A stretch of 64,000 nt of DNA from JABILX01 sp041648305 (GTDB taxonomy: Bacteria; Patescibacteriota; Gracilibacteria; UBA1369; LOWO2-01-FULL-3), in NCBI GenBank assembly GCA_041648305.1, contig JBAZPI010000002.1, forward strand, positions 1 to 64,000, in the 5' to 3' direction. This document shows positions 41,641 to 50,309 of this stretch, one piece after another; position 1 is the stretch's first letter; each line of letters opens with the position of its first letter. The notes beneath the pieces were generated by a model, which worked only from the letters and a program-made list of their open reading frames with translations, ran no database searches and was not told the DNA's origin. Both the position numbers and the translations under genes were made by a program.

Positions 41641-41747
41641 GCCCATTTTAGAACCAATCGAAGCTTAAGTAACAAGATTCGAGAAGCATTGCGCTCGCGC
41701 CTGCTTCCCCAATTCTGCCACTTAAACCGTTTTCGGTTTTAATGGGC
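41641..41747 (-). promoter_or_regulatory. Structured leader between rpsO and pnp
   Basis: Nested inverted repeats on one transcript: outer GCCCATT (41641-41647) with AATGGGC (41741-41747), then TTAAGT (41665-41670) with ACTTAA (41720-41725), and GAAGCA/TGCTTC (41683-41707). In other bacteria the pnp leader is cut by RNase III and controlled by PNPase itself; the same is inferred here. Confidence 0.5.
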
Positions 41748-41766
41748 GGTGTATATGTTAAAGGTC

Positions 41767-42165
41767 TTATTTTTTCTTTGCGGCTTTCTTTTCCTTCTTC
41801 GCAGCTTTCTTTTCAGCTTTTTTGGCCGGCTTCGCCGTCTTCTGCTCAACTTTTTCTTTCACCACTTTTCTCTTAACTGTTTCTCTTGTTTCGGCTTGTT
41901 TTGGATTTTTTAGCTTTAATTTCTTAATCAAGTCTTCATAACTTTCTTTACTATGGAGACGTAGGTAATTCAAATGCTTTCTCCTTTTGCCAACCATTTC
42001 AAGAAGTCCCTTTCTCGAATGATTATCTTTTGAATGGCCCAAAAGATGTTCCTGAAGGGCGTTTATCCTCTCAGTCAGTATTGCTACCTGTACTTGTGCT
42101 GAGCCAGTATCCTTGGTATGGACCGCAAATTTTTCTATAATTTTCTTTTTTTCTGATCGATTCAT
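41767..42165 (-). CDS. rpsO: 30S ribosomal protein S15 with a Lys/Ala-rich tail
   Basis: A 133-residue protein: residues 1-87 are S15 (EKKKIIEKFAVHTKDTGSAQ, VQVAILTERINALQEHL, KDNHSRKGLLEMVGKRRKHL), which binds the central domain of 16S rRNA. The family is about 89 residues long; here about 45 residues of Lys/Ala/Glu-rich tail follow (ending KKAAKKEKKAAKKK). The ATG at 42165 is chosen because it matches the S15 start and is preceded by TTTTACCC at 9 bases; a longer in-frame start is unlikely. Confidence 0.95.
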   Translation of the reverse strand: MNRSEKKKIIEKFAVHTKDTGSAQVQVAILTERINALQEHLLGHSKDNHSRKGLLEMVGKRRKHLNYLRLHSKESYEDLIKKLKLKNPKQAETRETVKRKVVKEKVEQKTAKPAKKAEKKAAKKEKKAAKKK

Positions 42166-42263
42166 GTGTAAAAAGGGTAAAAAAATTCTCCCTTTCGGGA
42201 AGTTCACGGGTAAATTTATCAGATTTTGCGGATTTTGACAAGGGGTTTTTTTATAGCCTTTTT

Positions 42264-43199
42264 TTATAGCCAATTTCTGTACTTGAAATAAACGATCATT
42301 GAGATCGCCACGAAGGCCACTATCCCGGCGACAAATATTGAAGCGAATTCTTCACCGGCAAACCAGAGTCCCTGCACATTCATCCCGTAAAAGCCCGTGA
42401 TAACTGTCAATGGGAGCATTATTACTGATATGATTGTGAGCATTTTGATGACGTTGTTTGTGTTGTGAGAGATGATTGATTCGTTTGTTTCCTGAATTGA
42501 GCTGGTCAACTCCTGAAGATTTTCGATGTTGTTCCAGATTTTTTCTATTTTATCGACGATATTGTCGAAATACACTTCAAGTTTCTCCGGGAGGAATTTC
42601 TGATCTTTGTGTTCCAGTTGGGCGACAACTGCGCGTTGCGGCATAATTATGCGGCGGAAGTTGATAAGATCTTTCTTTAACTGAAGGATGTCTTTCAAAC
42701 GGTCTTTCGCGTATTCCATGTCAAATACTTCCGCTTCCAGCTCATTAACCTGGGCTGTAAGAGTAGCTATCAATGGGAGTCCTGATTCAAATAAGTCATC
42801 TACAAGCATGTACAAGAGATATCCCGTACCGAATTTCATGTATCTTTCCCTCTCTTTTTTACGTTTGCGCAGTTTATTTACGATACTGTTGATGGTGTCG
42901 TTATCGTTGTGGAGAGTAATTAAGTAATTATTCCCTACAAATATTTTTACTTCCGAATTTATAATTCTTTTCTTGTCGCCATGCCCTTTGAGTTCCGGAA
43001 TATGAAGTACGAGAAAAAGATAATCATCGTATTCGTCGATTTTTGGACGTTGGGTCGCTGACAAACAATCATCGATGTCCAAGTCATGGAAACGATATTT
43101 TTTTTGAAGTTTTCTTAGCGTGGGTTCCTTATGCCCATCAATCACCTTCCAGACAACTTCATTATGTTTGATTTTTGTAGTGATTTCTATTGCGTCCAT
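42264..43199 (-). CDS. corA: CorA-family magnesium/cobalt transporter
   Basis: About 311 residues. A large cytoplasmic alpha/beta funnel is followed by two C-terminal membrane helices with the family signature GMN (TGFYGMNVQG) between them. CorA forms pentamers and lets Mg2+ in. The ATG at 43199 is preferred to one at 43235, because the latter lies within the -35 box of a TTGACA-17-TAAAGA promoter whose -10 box ends 7 bases before 43199. Confidence 0.9.
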   Translation of the reverse strand: MDAIEITTKIKHNEVVWKVIDGHKEPTLRKLQKKYRFHDLDIDDCLSATQRPKIDEYDDYLFLVLHIPELKGHGDKKRIINSEVKIFVGNNYLITLHNDNDTINSIVNKLRKRKKERERYMKFGTGYLLYMLVDDLFESGLPLIATLTAQVNELEAEVFDMEYAKDRLKDILQLKKDLINFRRIIMPQRAVVAQLEHKDQKFLPEKLEVYFDNIVDKIEKIWNNIENLQELTSSIQETNESIISHNTNNVIKMLTIISVIMLPLTVITGFYGMNVQGLWFAGEEFASIFVAGIVAFVAISMIVYFKYRNWL

Positions 43200-43206
43200 C
43201 GCATTC

Positions 43207-43235
43207 TCTTTACTATTAAAGGATGAAAATGTCAA
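43207..43235 (-). promoter_or_regulatory. corA promoter, leaderless type
   Basis: On the minus strand: a perfect TTGACA (43235-43230), a 17-base spacer and TAAAGA (43212-43207), then 7 bases to the ATG at 43199. Confidence 0.6.
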
Positions 43236-43255
43236 TTCATTGATGAGGCAAATTA

Positions 43256-43285
43256 TTGCTGCTATGTCTGTGCTTTGATTATACT
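43256..43285 (+). promoter_or_regulatory. Promoter giving a leaderless membrane-protein mRNA
   Basis: TTGCTG (43256-43261), an 18-base spacer and TATACT (43280-43285), then TCTCCT and the ATG at 43292. Confidence 0.6.
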
Positions 43286-43291
43286 TCTCCT

Positions 43292-44422
43292 ATGAACTAT
43301 AGGCAGATTATTGCTGATTCGTGGCGCCACACTCAAAATAATAAAGGACTTATTTACTGGTTTGGATTTCTCCCTTCTATCTTGACCACAACGGTTGGTA
43401 TAGGGTATCTCGCGTATCAATTTTTCGCTTTCAAAAGGTCGTATTTGTTCGATGATTCGGAAACAAGTTTCTTGTCGGACGTTAGCAATTTTGGGTGGAA
43501 TTTCATCAGTTCTCACGCGAGCTTGTCCGTCCCGCTTGTTGTTGTGGCTATCATTGTTACGATTTTATGGTTTTTGGTTCCGACTTTGACAGAGGCGTCG
43601 GCTATCCAGGCCATAGCGAGATCTAAAAATAATCAAAAGTCTGGCGTTGGGATTGGGCTTAAGTATGGCATTATGGCGTTTTTGCCGCTTTTTGAATTTC
43701 ATCTTTTGGTTAAAACATTTACGCCGATGTCTTTGGTCACTGAAATGGGGTTCGTGCTCCGTAATCTCGGTATGGGAGCATTTAAAATTTTTCTGCCAGT
43801 GTTTATTGTTATTCTTATTATCGCTTTGATTTTGCATCTTTTGTTTACATATGCCGGGCTCTATATAGTCATTGATGATGAAGGGGTTTTTGCTTCAATG
43901 AAGAAGAGCGCCAAGCTCGTGATTTTGAATTGGCAACATACCATTCTCATTACTATCCTGATGATTATTATTGGAGTCAGGATAATAATTCAGGCCATTT
44001 TGGTTTTTTTGATTCCGGCTATCGTAATCTTCACGGCCGGATTTTTGGCTACGCTTGCTTTGGAAACGACCGTTTTGATTGTGGCTGGGATTTTGGGGCT
44101 TGCAGCCCTTTTGTTGGCGGCTTATCTCGGAGGCGTTGTTGATATTTTTTCATATACGGTTTGGACTTATACTTTCCTAGAATTAACCGGTCAAAAAGAA
44201 GTTTCGGCGAGGGACGAGGTTTCCTCCGCGAGGGGGGTAGTTTCCACCGCTCCGGAGATCCCAGTCACTCCACTTGAGGTTCCAGCCGCTCCTGTTGTTC
44301 CCGTCAGCGCCAAACCTGCGACCCCTCCTGTCGAGATCACTACTCCTGTCGAAATTCCGAAGAACAATCCCCCTCCGGAACTTTCAGAGCCTTCTGATGA
44401 TTCTATTCCTGGGTTGTTGTAG
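43292..44422 (+). CDS. Polytopic membrane protein with a Pro-rich tail
   Basis: A 376-residue protein with about six hydrophobic segments (for example LPSILTTTVGIGYLAYQFF; VFIVILIIALILHLLFTYAG; TTVLIVAGILGLAALLLAAYL) and a conserved-looking cytoplasmic-type segment DEGVFASMKKSAKLVILNWQ. The last about 75 residues are a Pro/Val/Glu-rich linker. It resembles glycerophosphoryl-diester-phosphodiesterase-type or YciC-like membrane proteins in pattern, but no firm family. ATG 43292 is chosen from the promoter position. It is divergent from corA. Confidence 0.7.
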   Translation: MNYRQIIADSWRHTQNNKGLIYWFGFLPSILTTTVGIGYLAYQFFAFKRSYLFDDSETSFLSDVSNFGWNFISSHASLSVPLVVVAIIVTILWFLVPTLTEASAIQAIARSKNNQKSGVGIGLKYGIMAFLPLFEFHLLVKTFTPMSLVTEMGFVLRNLGMGAFKIFLPVFIVILIIALILHLLFTYAGLYIVIDDEGVFASMKKSAKLVILNWQHTILITILMIIIGVRIIIQAILVFLIPAIVIFTAGFLATLALETTVLIVAGILGLAALLLAAYLGGVVDIFSYTVWTYTFLELTGQKEVSARDEVSSARGVVSTAPEIPVTPLEVPAAPVVPVSAKPATPPVEITTPVEIPKNNPPPELSEPSDDSIPGLL

Positions 44423-44540
44423 GGTTGGGGGTGATCTGATCGGCAACTAGCGCATGGCGATGGTTTGTTAAGATTGCAGCAATTGCAACCACATGCAATC
44501 AGACGACAGATTAGAATTTCATAATTCCCTCCTGTTGTCC

Positions 44541-44569
44541 TTGACTTTCGAGGACTTTTGTTTTATAAT
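44541..44569 (+). promoter_or_regulatory. Promoter of the PAS-domain gene
   Basis: TTGACT (44541-44546), a 17-base spacer and a consensus TATAAT (44564-44569), giving a leader of about 26 bases. Confidence 0.75.
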
Positions 44570-44601
44570 TGGGTAAAGACGATTAGAAAACAAAAACATT
44601 T

Positions 44602-45369
44602 ATGATTCCATTCACACAGAACAACAAGATTGCAATTGCTGCGGTTGCTATTTTCTTTGTATCGTTTTCCGCAATGTTGTTTTTGATGGATACAGAAGAT
44701 AGTTCTCCTGATTATGTGCAAGCCAACGTATTGGAGGCTGCGATGACAAATGGTGGCAACGGGGAAGGCCACATCGGCCCTTATTTCAGCGGTACCGGAG
44801 GGGAAGCAGCCCCAGAGGGGGAACACGAAGAGTCCAATTTTGACCCGGAAAACATGTATAGGGTTATTGTTAATAATTTGGATAAACCTTTGTTTGTTTT
44901 ATATCCTGAGGGAAAGGTCAAATTTTTGAGTGAAGATTTTGTTGAAAAATATGGATACAAATTGGAAGACGTTGCTAACGGAACTTTCTTTTCACTCATA
45001 CAAGGAGACGACTTACCTGATTTTGTGACCGAATACACTTCCGTAATTCATTCCGCGAAATCAAAGGATGGTGTTGGCCCCTATAGGTTTTTGAATGCCG
45101 ACGGTGGCGTGAGCGTTCATTTGGTGGATTTGATCCCTGTTGTTGATGATAAAGGAGGCGTCACCGAAGTCATCGGGTGCGTGAAAGATATAACGTCTAA
45201 AGTTGAGGATTTTGGGACGAGCTTGGACGAGAAGATCGACGGCGAAGGGCCAGAGGCCGAGGGGTTGGATGGCGAAGAAATTCAAAATGGATATGGTGAG
45301 CCTGGAGCTTCGGGAGAGCATTTCAGTACCAGATTGTTCAAAAGACTTTTGGGGGTAAAGCAGGGATGA
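44602..45369 (+). CDS. Membrane-anchored PAS-domain protein
   Basis: A 255-residue protein with an N-terminal membrane anchor (IAIAAVAIFFVSFSAMLFLM), a Gly/Glu-rich linker, and a PAS domain near residues 85-205 (VIVNNLDKPLFVLYPEGKVKFLSEDFVEKYGY; VIGCVKDITSKVED at its end). The C-terminus is acidic and Gly-rich. There is no kinase, cyclase or HTH output domain, so it may pass a signal to a partner by contact. It has its own strong promoter. Confidence 0.75.
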   Translation: MIPFTQNNKIAIAAVAIFFVSFSAMLFLMDTEDSSPDYVQANVLEAAMTNGGNGEGHIGPYFSGTGGEAAPEGEHEESNFDPENMYRVIVNNLDKPLFVLYPEGKVKFLSEDFVEKYGYKLEDVANGTFFSLIQGDDLPDFVTEYTSVIHSAKSKDGVGPYRFLNADGGVSVHLVDLIPVVDDKGGVTEVIGCVKDITSKVEDFGTSLDEKIDGEGPEAEGLDGEEIQNGYGEPGASGEHFSTRLFKRLLGVKQG

Positions 45370-45442
45370 GGGCACAATTGGAGCGCGATTGGGGTTCGCG
45401 GTTGGGATTCGGCCGTCGGGGTCCAGTCGGTTTTCGAAACTC

Positions 45443-45471
45443 TTGTTTTACTTCTAGGTTTGAATTAGTAT
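45443..45471 (+). promoter_or_regulatory. leuS promoter, leaderless type
   Basis: TTGTTT (45443-45448), a 17-base spacer and TAGTAT (45466-45471), then TTGGCC and the ATG at 45478. Confidence 0.55.
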
Positions 45472-45477
45472 TTGGCC

Positions 45478-47946
45478 ATGGTTGAATCCAAAAAATACGA
45501 CGCGTCAAAGGTTGAAAAGAAGTGGCAAAAGAAATGGGCTCGAGACGGGCTCTATGAGTTTGATGTCAATAAGGTTTTGCGTGCGAAAAAATATTATAAT
45601 TTGGTGATGTTCCCCTATCCTTCGGGCGATAGGCTGCATATCGGACATTGGTATGCTTATGCGCCGCCGGATAGCCATGGGCGGTATATGCGAATGAATG
45701 GGTATGATGTTTTTGAGCCGATGGGTTTTGATAGTTTTGGCTTGCCTGCGGAGAATTATGCGATCAAGACCGGTGTGCATCCCAAGGACAGTATTGCGAA
45801 AAACGTTGATTATATGATCAAGCAGATTTCGAATATTGGGGGAATGCATAATTGGGACAAGACGCTTTCGACTTCCGATCCCGAATACTACAAATGGACT
45901 CAATGGATTTTCTTGCAAATGTATAAAAACGGTTTGGCTTACAAGAAAAAGCAGGGCGTGAATTGGTGTCCGTCTTGTCAGACGGTTTTGGCGAACGAGC
46001 AGGTTGTGGATGGTCGCTGCGACAGATGCAAGAGCGAAGTTGTTCAGAAGGAACTTGAGCAATGGTTTTGGAGAATAAGGGATTACGCGGAGAGGTTGCT
46101 GAATTACGAAGGTTTGGATTGGCCGGAAAAAACGAAAACCATGCAGGCAAATTGGATTGGGAGGAGCAAAGGGATTAATTTTATTGAAAAAGTGAAGGAT
46201 ATGGACATTAAATTTGAAGTTTACGATTCCGTGCCGCAGACTTTTACGGCTCAGACTTTTACTATTATTGCGCCAGAGCATCATTTGGTTCCGAAATTGG
46301 TTAAAGGGACAAAGTACGAGAAGAGCGTGATGGAATTCGTTGAGAGAATTAGGAAAAAAAAGATCGCAAATAAATTTGATATTGAGACGGACATGGAGGG
46401 AATTTTTACCGGGCGATATGTTAAAAATCCTTTTGGGATGGGAGATTTGCCGATATGGGTTGCTTCTTTCGTACTTGCTGATTATGGGACCGGGGTCGTG
46501 AACTGTAGCGCGCATGATGATAGAGACTTTGAATTTGCGAAAAAATACGGGATTCCGCTCCGAATTACTATGCTGCCAAAAGATCCTAAGGAAGCGGAGA
46601 AAGTGAAGAAGCAAGAGTATTGCTATCATCATGTTCCTGAGGGAATTATCCAACATCCTGAAGAATTTAAGGGCATGACATGGGAAAAGGCGCGTAAGCC
46701 TGTGATCGATTACATTGAGAAGAAGGGCTACGGGAAGAGAGCGGTTAATTACAAGCTCCGCGATTGGCTTATTTCCCGCCAAAGATATTGGGGAGCGCCA
46801 ATCCCGATTATTTATTGCAAGAAATGCGGAGAGGTTGCAGTTCCGGAGAAGGATCTGCCGGTTGAGTTGCCTTTGGATGTTGAGTTTAAATTGCGCGGGG
46901 ATGGAAAATCGCCTTTGGCTCATAGCAGGAAATTCATGAATGTTTTGTGTCCGAAGTGCGGTGGTGCGGCAAAGCGCGAGTCAGATACGATGGATACTTT
47001 TGTTTGTTCCAGTTGGTATTTTTTGAGATACCCGTCGATGGGCAGAAGCGCAAAAGCGAAGAAGGTTTGGTCGAAGGTTCCTTTTGATAAAGCGATTACT
47101 GGGAAAATGCTCCCAGTTGACATGTATATCGGCGGGCCTGAGCACGCGTGTATGCATTTATTGTATGCTCGTTTTGTGAATATGGTTTTGCATGATTTGG
47201 GTTTTATCGATTTCAAAGAGCCATTTAAGAGGCTTGTGCACCAAGGAATGATTACGAAAGACGGCGCGAAGATGAGTAAATCCAGAGGGAACGTGGTGAG
47301 TCCTGACGCTTTTATTGAGCAATATGGGAGTGATGTGTTTAGGATGTATTTGATGTTCATGGGTCCATTTGAGCAGGGCGGAGATTGGAGTGACAAGGGA
47401 ATTAAAGGAATTGCGCGTTTTGTGGATAAATTCTGGGAGGCAGTTTGTGCTGCTAAAAGTGGCGCGAAGGTTTCGGACGCTGACGGATTAAAGAGGATGT
47501 TACATAAGACTATTAAGAGAGTTACTTCTGATATTGAGAGTTTTCAATTTAATACTGCGATAAGCGCATTAATGGAGTTTTTGAATGCCGCGAGTGTGAC
47601 CGGCATGGACGGGCGGTCGGCTCGAGTTGTGGTGCAGTTGATCGCGCCCATTGCGCCTCATTTGGCCGAGGAATGTTTTGCTATGCTTGGCGAAAAGTCG
47701 AGCGTATTTGATTCAAAATGGCCTAAATACGATCCTCTGTTTGTTAAGGAATCGGTTGTTACTTACGCCATTCAGGTGAATGGGAAAATGCGTGGGACAC
47801 TGGATATTGCAGCTGATTCCGGGAAAGAGGATGTTTTGAAGGCTGCGAAGGAAGTTCCAAATGTTGCCAAATATTTAGCAGAGGGAAAGATTGTCAAAGA
47901 GATCTTTGTTCTCGGAAAGATTGTTGGATTTGTGGTTGCCGGGTAG
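45478..47946 (+). CDS. leuS: Leucyl-tRNA synthetase
   Basis: An 822-residue class I synthetase that charges tRNA-Leu. It shows PYPSGDRLHIGHWYAY (HIGH), a zinc module CPSC...CDRC, an editing (CP1) domain with APEHHLV and YGTGVVNCSAHDDRDFEFAKKY, a second CPKCGG and the KMSKS loop GAKMSKSRGN. The length is typical of bacterial LeuRS. ATG 45478 is used; an in-frame TTG 6 bases upstream is less likely because it abuts the -10 box. Convergent with the pseudopilin genes. Confidence 0.96.
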   Translation: MVESKKYDASKVEKKWQKKWARDGLYEFDVNKVLRAKKYYNLVMFPYPSGDRLHIGHWYAYAPPDSHGRYMRMNGYDVFEPMGFDSFGLPAENYAIKTGVHPKDSIAKNVDYMIKQISNIGGMHNWDKTLSTSDPEYYKWTQWIFLQMYKNGLAYKKKQGVNWCPSCQTVLANEQVVDGRCDRCKSEVVQKELEQWFWRIRDYAERLLNYEGLDWPEKTKTMQANWIGRSKGINFIEKVKDMDIKFEVYDSVPQTFTAQTFTIIAPEHHLVPKLVKGTKYEKSVMEFVERIRKKKIANKFDIETDMEGIFTGRYVKNPFGMGDLPIWVASFVLADYGTGVVNCSAHDDRDFEFAKKYGIPLRITMLPKDPKEAEKVKKQEYCYHHVPEGIIQHPEEFKGMTWEKARKPVIDYIEKKGYGKRAVNYKLRDWLISRQRYWGAPIPIIYCKKCGEVAVPEKDLPVELPLDVEFKLRGDGKSPLAHSRKFMNVLCPKCGGAAKRESDTMDTFVCSSWYFLRYPSMGRSAKAKKVWSKVPFDKAITGKMLPVDMYIGGPEHACMHLLYARFVNMVLHDLGFIDFKEPFKRLVHQGMITKDGAKMSKSRGNVVSPDAFIEQYGSDVFRMYLMFMGPFEQGGDWSDKGIKGIARFVDKFWEAVCAAKSGAKVSDADGLKRMLHKTIKRVTSDIESFQFNTAISALMEFLNAASVTGMDGRSARVVVQLIAPIAPHLAEECFAMLGEKSSVFDSKWPKYDPLFVKESVVTYAIQVNGKMRGTLDIAADSGKEDVLKAAKEVPNVAKYLAEGKIVKEIFVLGKIVGFVVAG

Positions 47947-47962
47947 AGGGCTTTAGGGAACC

Positions 47963-49117
47963 TTACGGAAGAGCGTCGATGTCCTTCATCCAAGAGATGT
48001 CTTTTGTCGGTGGGTAGGTGTCGATCTGGTTTCTTGCTCCTGTGGAAACTGTTGTTTGAATTGTCACGGTAGGGGTTTCGATCCCGGGATAATCTTGCAT
48101 TTCATCAGCCGAAGGTTCCAAGGACATTATTATTGTGACATTCGGCTGATATTGAACCGCTTTTTCCGCAAACGCTTTGTAGGGGTCTTCGTTAGGCCAG
48201 ATTATAAATTTCAAGTTGGTTATTGAACTTCTTAGTGGCGATATTGGGGTGAATGGTGAATTGACCAAATCAAAATCTTCATTTTCTATGGACTTCGGCA
48301 ACGTGATATCTGTTAACGAATATTCTTCGGGATGCTCGAATTCGTAACCGGCTGGGATTTCTCCATCAGCATAGCAATAGTCACTTATTTCATCGACGCA
48401 TGAAAAAATATCAACAATCCCATTGTTGTCGTTATCAAGTCCCGTCATGCTCAGAAGTGAGATTATGCCGTCGGCTGTGCCATCGGCTAAAGAAATTTCC
48501 TGTCTGATTATTATCGTTTTTTCTCTTCCGTCTTCTGAGATTAAATATAATTCATCCTGCATATTGGCCAAAGTAGCTGGGTCTAAAACAGCCGGGCAAA
48601 GTTTCCCGAGATCGTCGTCACAAAACGCCGAGGCTTTGGCATTGTCAGAGTCGAGAGCCGGATTGTGCCCAAGATTTTTATCTACAGAGGGAGGAAATAT
48701 AAATTCAGAGTTCTCATCAGTGCATTCGACGATATCTCCTGAGGCGTTTATGCATTCCGCTCCCAAATTATCCGGATTTGCTCCTTGGTCTAGTGAGCCA
48801 TCTAACTCAGAGAGTCCGGGGTCGTAAAATCGACTGCCGTATACTCCCCTATTTATCCCATATAATTCCGAATCCAGGACTTCCACGCTGTAGTACTCTT
48901 CATAATCAATCGTTCCATTTCTAATTTTTGTAGCAAGTTTTTCCATAACAACTCTTGCATCTTCATAAAGCGCGTTTGTCAGTTCTGTTTGGCGGTCTGA
49001 ATGAGAAATGTTTATGAAAATTGTTGCGCCCATTACCGCTACAAGAGCGAATATGCTTGATGCTATTAATGCTTCTATTAATGTAAATCCTTTGAGGAGG
49101 GGCTTTTTATTTCGCAT
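47963..49117 (-). CDS. Type IV pilin-like protein (PulJ/GspJ-like)
   Basis: A 384-residue pseudopilin. The N-terminus has the prepilin-peptidase site KGFTLIEA followed by the hydrophobic helix LIASSIFALVAVMGATIFI; cleavage after Gly would leave a methylated Phe start. The rest is a long, acidic globular domain with several Cys pairs (CINASGDIVEC, CDDDLGKLC). Size and order (after a GspH- and a PilV-like protein) suit a minor pseudopilin. It overlaps the preceding gene by 11 bases, so the three form an operon. Confidence 0.8.
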   Translation of the reverse strand: MRNKKPLLKGFTLIEALIASSIFALVAVMGATIFINISHSDRQTELTNALYEDARVVMEKLATKIRNGTIDYEEYYSVEVLDSELYGINRGVYGSRFYDPGLSELDGSLDQGANPDNLGAECINASGDIVECTDENSEFIFPPSVDKNLGHNPALDSDNAKASAFCDDDLGKLCPAVLDPATLANMQDELYLISEDGREKTIIIRQEISLADGTADGIISLLSMTGLDNDNNGIVDIFSCVDEISDYCYADGEIPAGYEFEHPEEYSLTDITLPKSIENEDFDLVNSPFTPISPLRSSITNLKFIIWPNEDPYKAFAEKAVQYQPNVTIIMSLEPSADEMQDYPGIETPTVTIQTTVSTGARNQIDTYPPTKDISWMKDIDALP

Positions 49118-49715
49118 AATTTGTTATTACTGAACTTAATTCGTATGTTTTTGGTATTGATCCTTTGTGCATCCATTGGACTTTGACGTTGATTTGCATT
49201 GTATCCGCGTCTGCGTCAATTTTCGAGAAAGTTATCATTCTATAGAAATCTGGGAACGGGTATGGGGACGCTTTTGTCGCGGGAATTTGGTGAGTGTAGA
49301 TGTTGTTTGAGTCGACGTATAAAAGGAATTTTGAATCCGCGCTATCTGGCTGTCCTCCTTCCGGTATATCAAGAGTCACACCTGTTTTTTCTCTCAGTAT
49401 GTTCTGTCCGTTAGTTTCTCTTCCCAGTATATACGACGTACTTTCTTTCACAGCCTTGGATACATTGCATTCCGAAGAGTCCTTGATCAGCCAACATTCG
49501 TCCTTGTTCGTCGGAAACAACAGCCAATTTGTGTCCCGAATATTTACAACTCCTTCAATTGCTTCGCGCGCTAAATTTTGAGCTATCAAAAACTCTTTCG
49601 ATGTCGCCGTTGTACTCATGACCTGGATTGAGACGGTTACTGCGGCAAGCCCAGCGAGCACTATGCATGACAGCGCTGCGATTACTTCAATTAATGTTTC
49701 TCCTTTTTTAATCAT
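49107..49715 (-). CDS. Type IV pilin-like protein (PilV/GspI-like)
   Basis: A 202-residue pseudopilin with the start KKGETLIEVIAALSCIVLAG, a non-Phe version of the prepilin site (G-E-T-L-I-E), a hydrophobic helix and a globular C-terminal region with two cysteines (CWLIKDSSEC). It is the middle gene of the pseudopilin trio; 6 bases separate it from the upstream gene and it overlaps the downstream one. It probably helps build the tip of a type IV pilus or competence pseudopilus; the assembly ATPase is not in the window. Confidence 0.8.
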   Translation of the reverse strand: MIKKGETLIEVIAALSCIVLAGLAAVTVSIQVMSTTATSKEFLIAQNLAREAIEGVVNIRDTNWLLFPTNKDECWLIKDSSECNVSKAVKESTSYILGRETNGQNILREKTGVTLDIPEGGQPDSADSKFLLYVDSNNIYTHQIPATKASPYPFPDFYRMITFSKIDADADTMQINVKVQWMHKGSIPKTYELSSVITNYAK

Positions 49716-49721
49716 TTTTAA

Positions 49722-50297
49722 TTATTGAGTGATTTCGTCTAAGGAATCAAATGTTTCAGGGTTGCCGGACAAATTGAATAGCACAATAAAATTACTTCTG
49801 TCGGTATTGTCTTTGTCGTAGACTTTTATAGCCACGTATCTTCCCGTGAAAGATGCCGGAAGGATACTGAAATTTGCAGTGGTCGGTTTGTAAAACAGGG
49901 TCATGTTTGCGCCTTTTTGTGTGGTTTCGTCAAACGTGTCCAATAAATATTGGGCGTCTAATGGATACGAATCGAAAATTTCGTCCGTTGTTTCGTCGTA
50001 TTTATTCTTTGTTCCGGAATTGTTCTTGTCCGCAAAAGTGGTGACTTTTTTCTTAGTAACGTCTATGTACGCTCCGTACTGATATGGGACTTCGCCATTT
50101 TGCATTGTCTTGTTTCCCAATGCGTAGCTTCTAACTTCTCTTATAATATTCGCTGAACCTTTCACCGCCGATCTGAACGCGAACTGTTCCTGTATTTTCA
50201 CAAATCCAACAAGGGCTGTAATGCTTAATAACGCCACTATCCCGATTGTTACGAGCAGTTCAACTAACGTAAATCCTTTCAAAGATTTCTTTCGCAT
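49722..50297 (-). CDS. Type IV pilin-like protein (GspH/FimT-like)
   Basis: A 191-residue pseudopilin with a canonical prepilin site KGFTLVELLVTIGIVALLS. The helix continues to FRSAVKGSANIIREVRSYAL, which resembles GspH/FimT. The C-terminal half is beta-rich (FTGRYVAIKVYDKDNTDRSN). It leads the trio and starts 12 bases after rsmI, so the pilin genes are probably co-transcribed with rsmI, tsaB and the amidase. Confidence 0.82.
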   Translation of the reverse strand: MRKKSLKGFTLVELLVTIGIVALLSITALVGFVKIQEQFAFRSAVKGSANIIREVRSYALGNKTMQNGEVPYQYGAYIDVTKKKVTTFADKNNSGTKNKYDETTDEIFDSYPLDAQYLLDTFDETTQKGANMTLFYKPTTANFSILPASFTGRYVAIKVYDKDNTDRSNFIVLFNLSGNPETFDSLDEITQ

Positions 50298-50309
50298 GTT
50301 TCGATTATA

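Noticed and set aside
41641..41747. A tRNA or tmRNA-like gene between rpsO and pnp
   Set aside because: The outer stem resembles an acceptor but there is no D, anticodon or T arm in correct order, and no CCA.
42166..42273. A 35-residue N-terminal extension of S15
   Set aside because: S15 begins MNRSEKKK in this position, and TTTTACCC sits right before that ATG.
45505..46923. A 472-codon open frame opposite leuS
   Set aside because: It is a codon-bias shadow of leuS; composition is unlike a protein.
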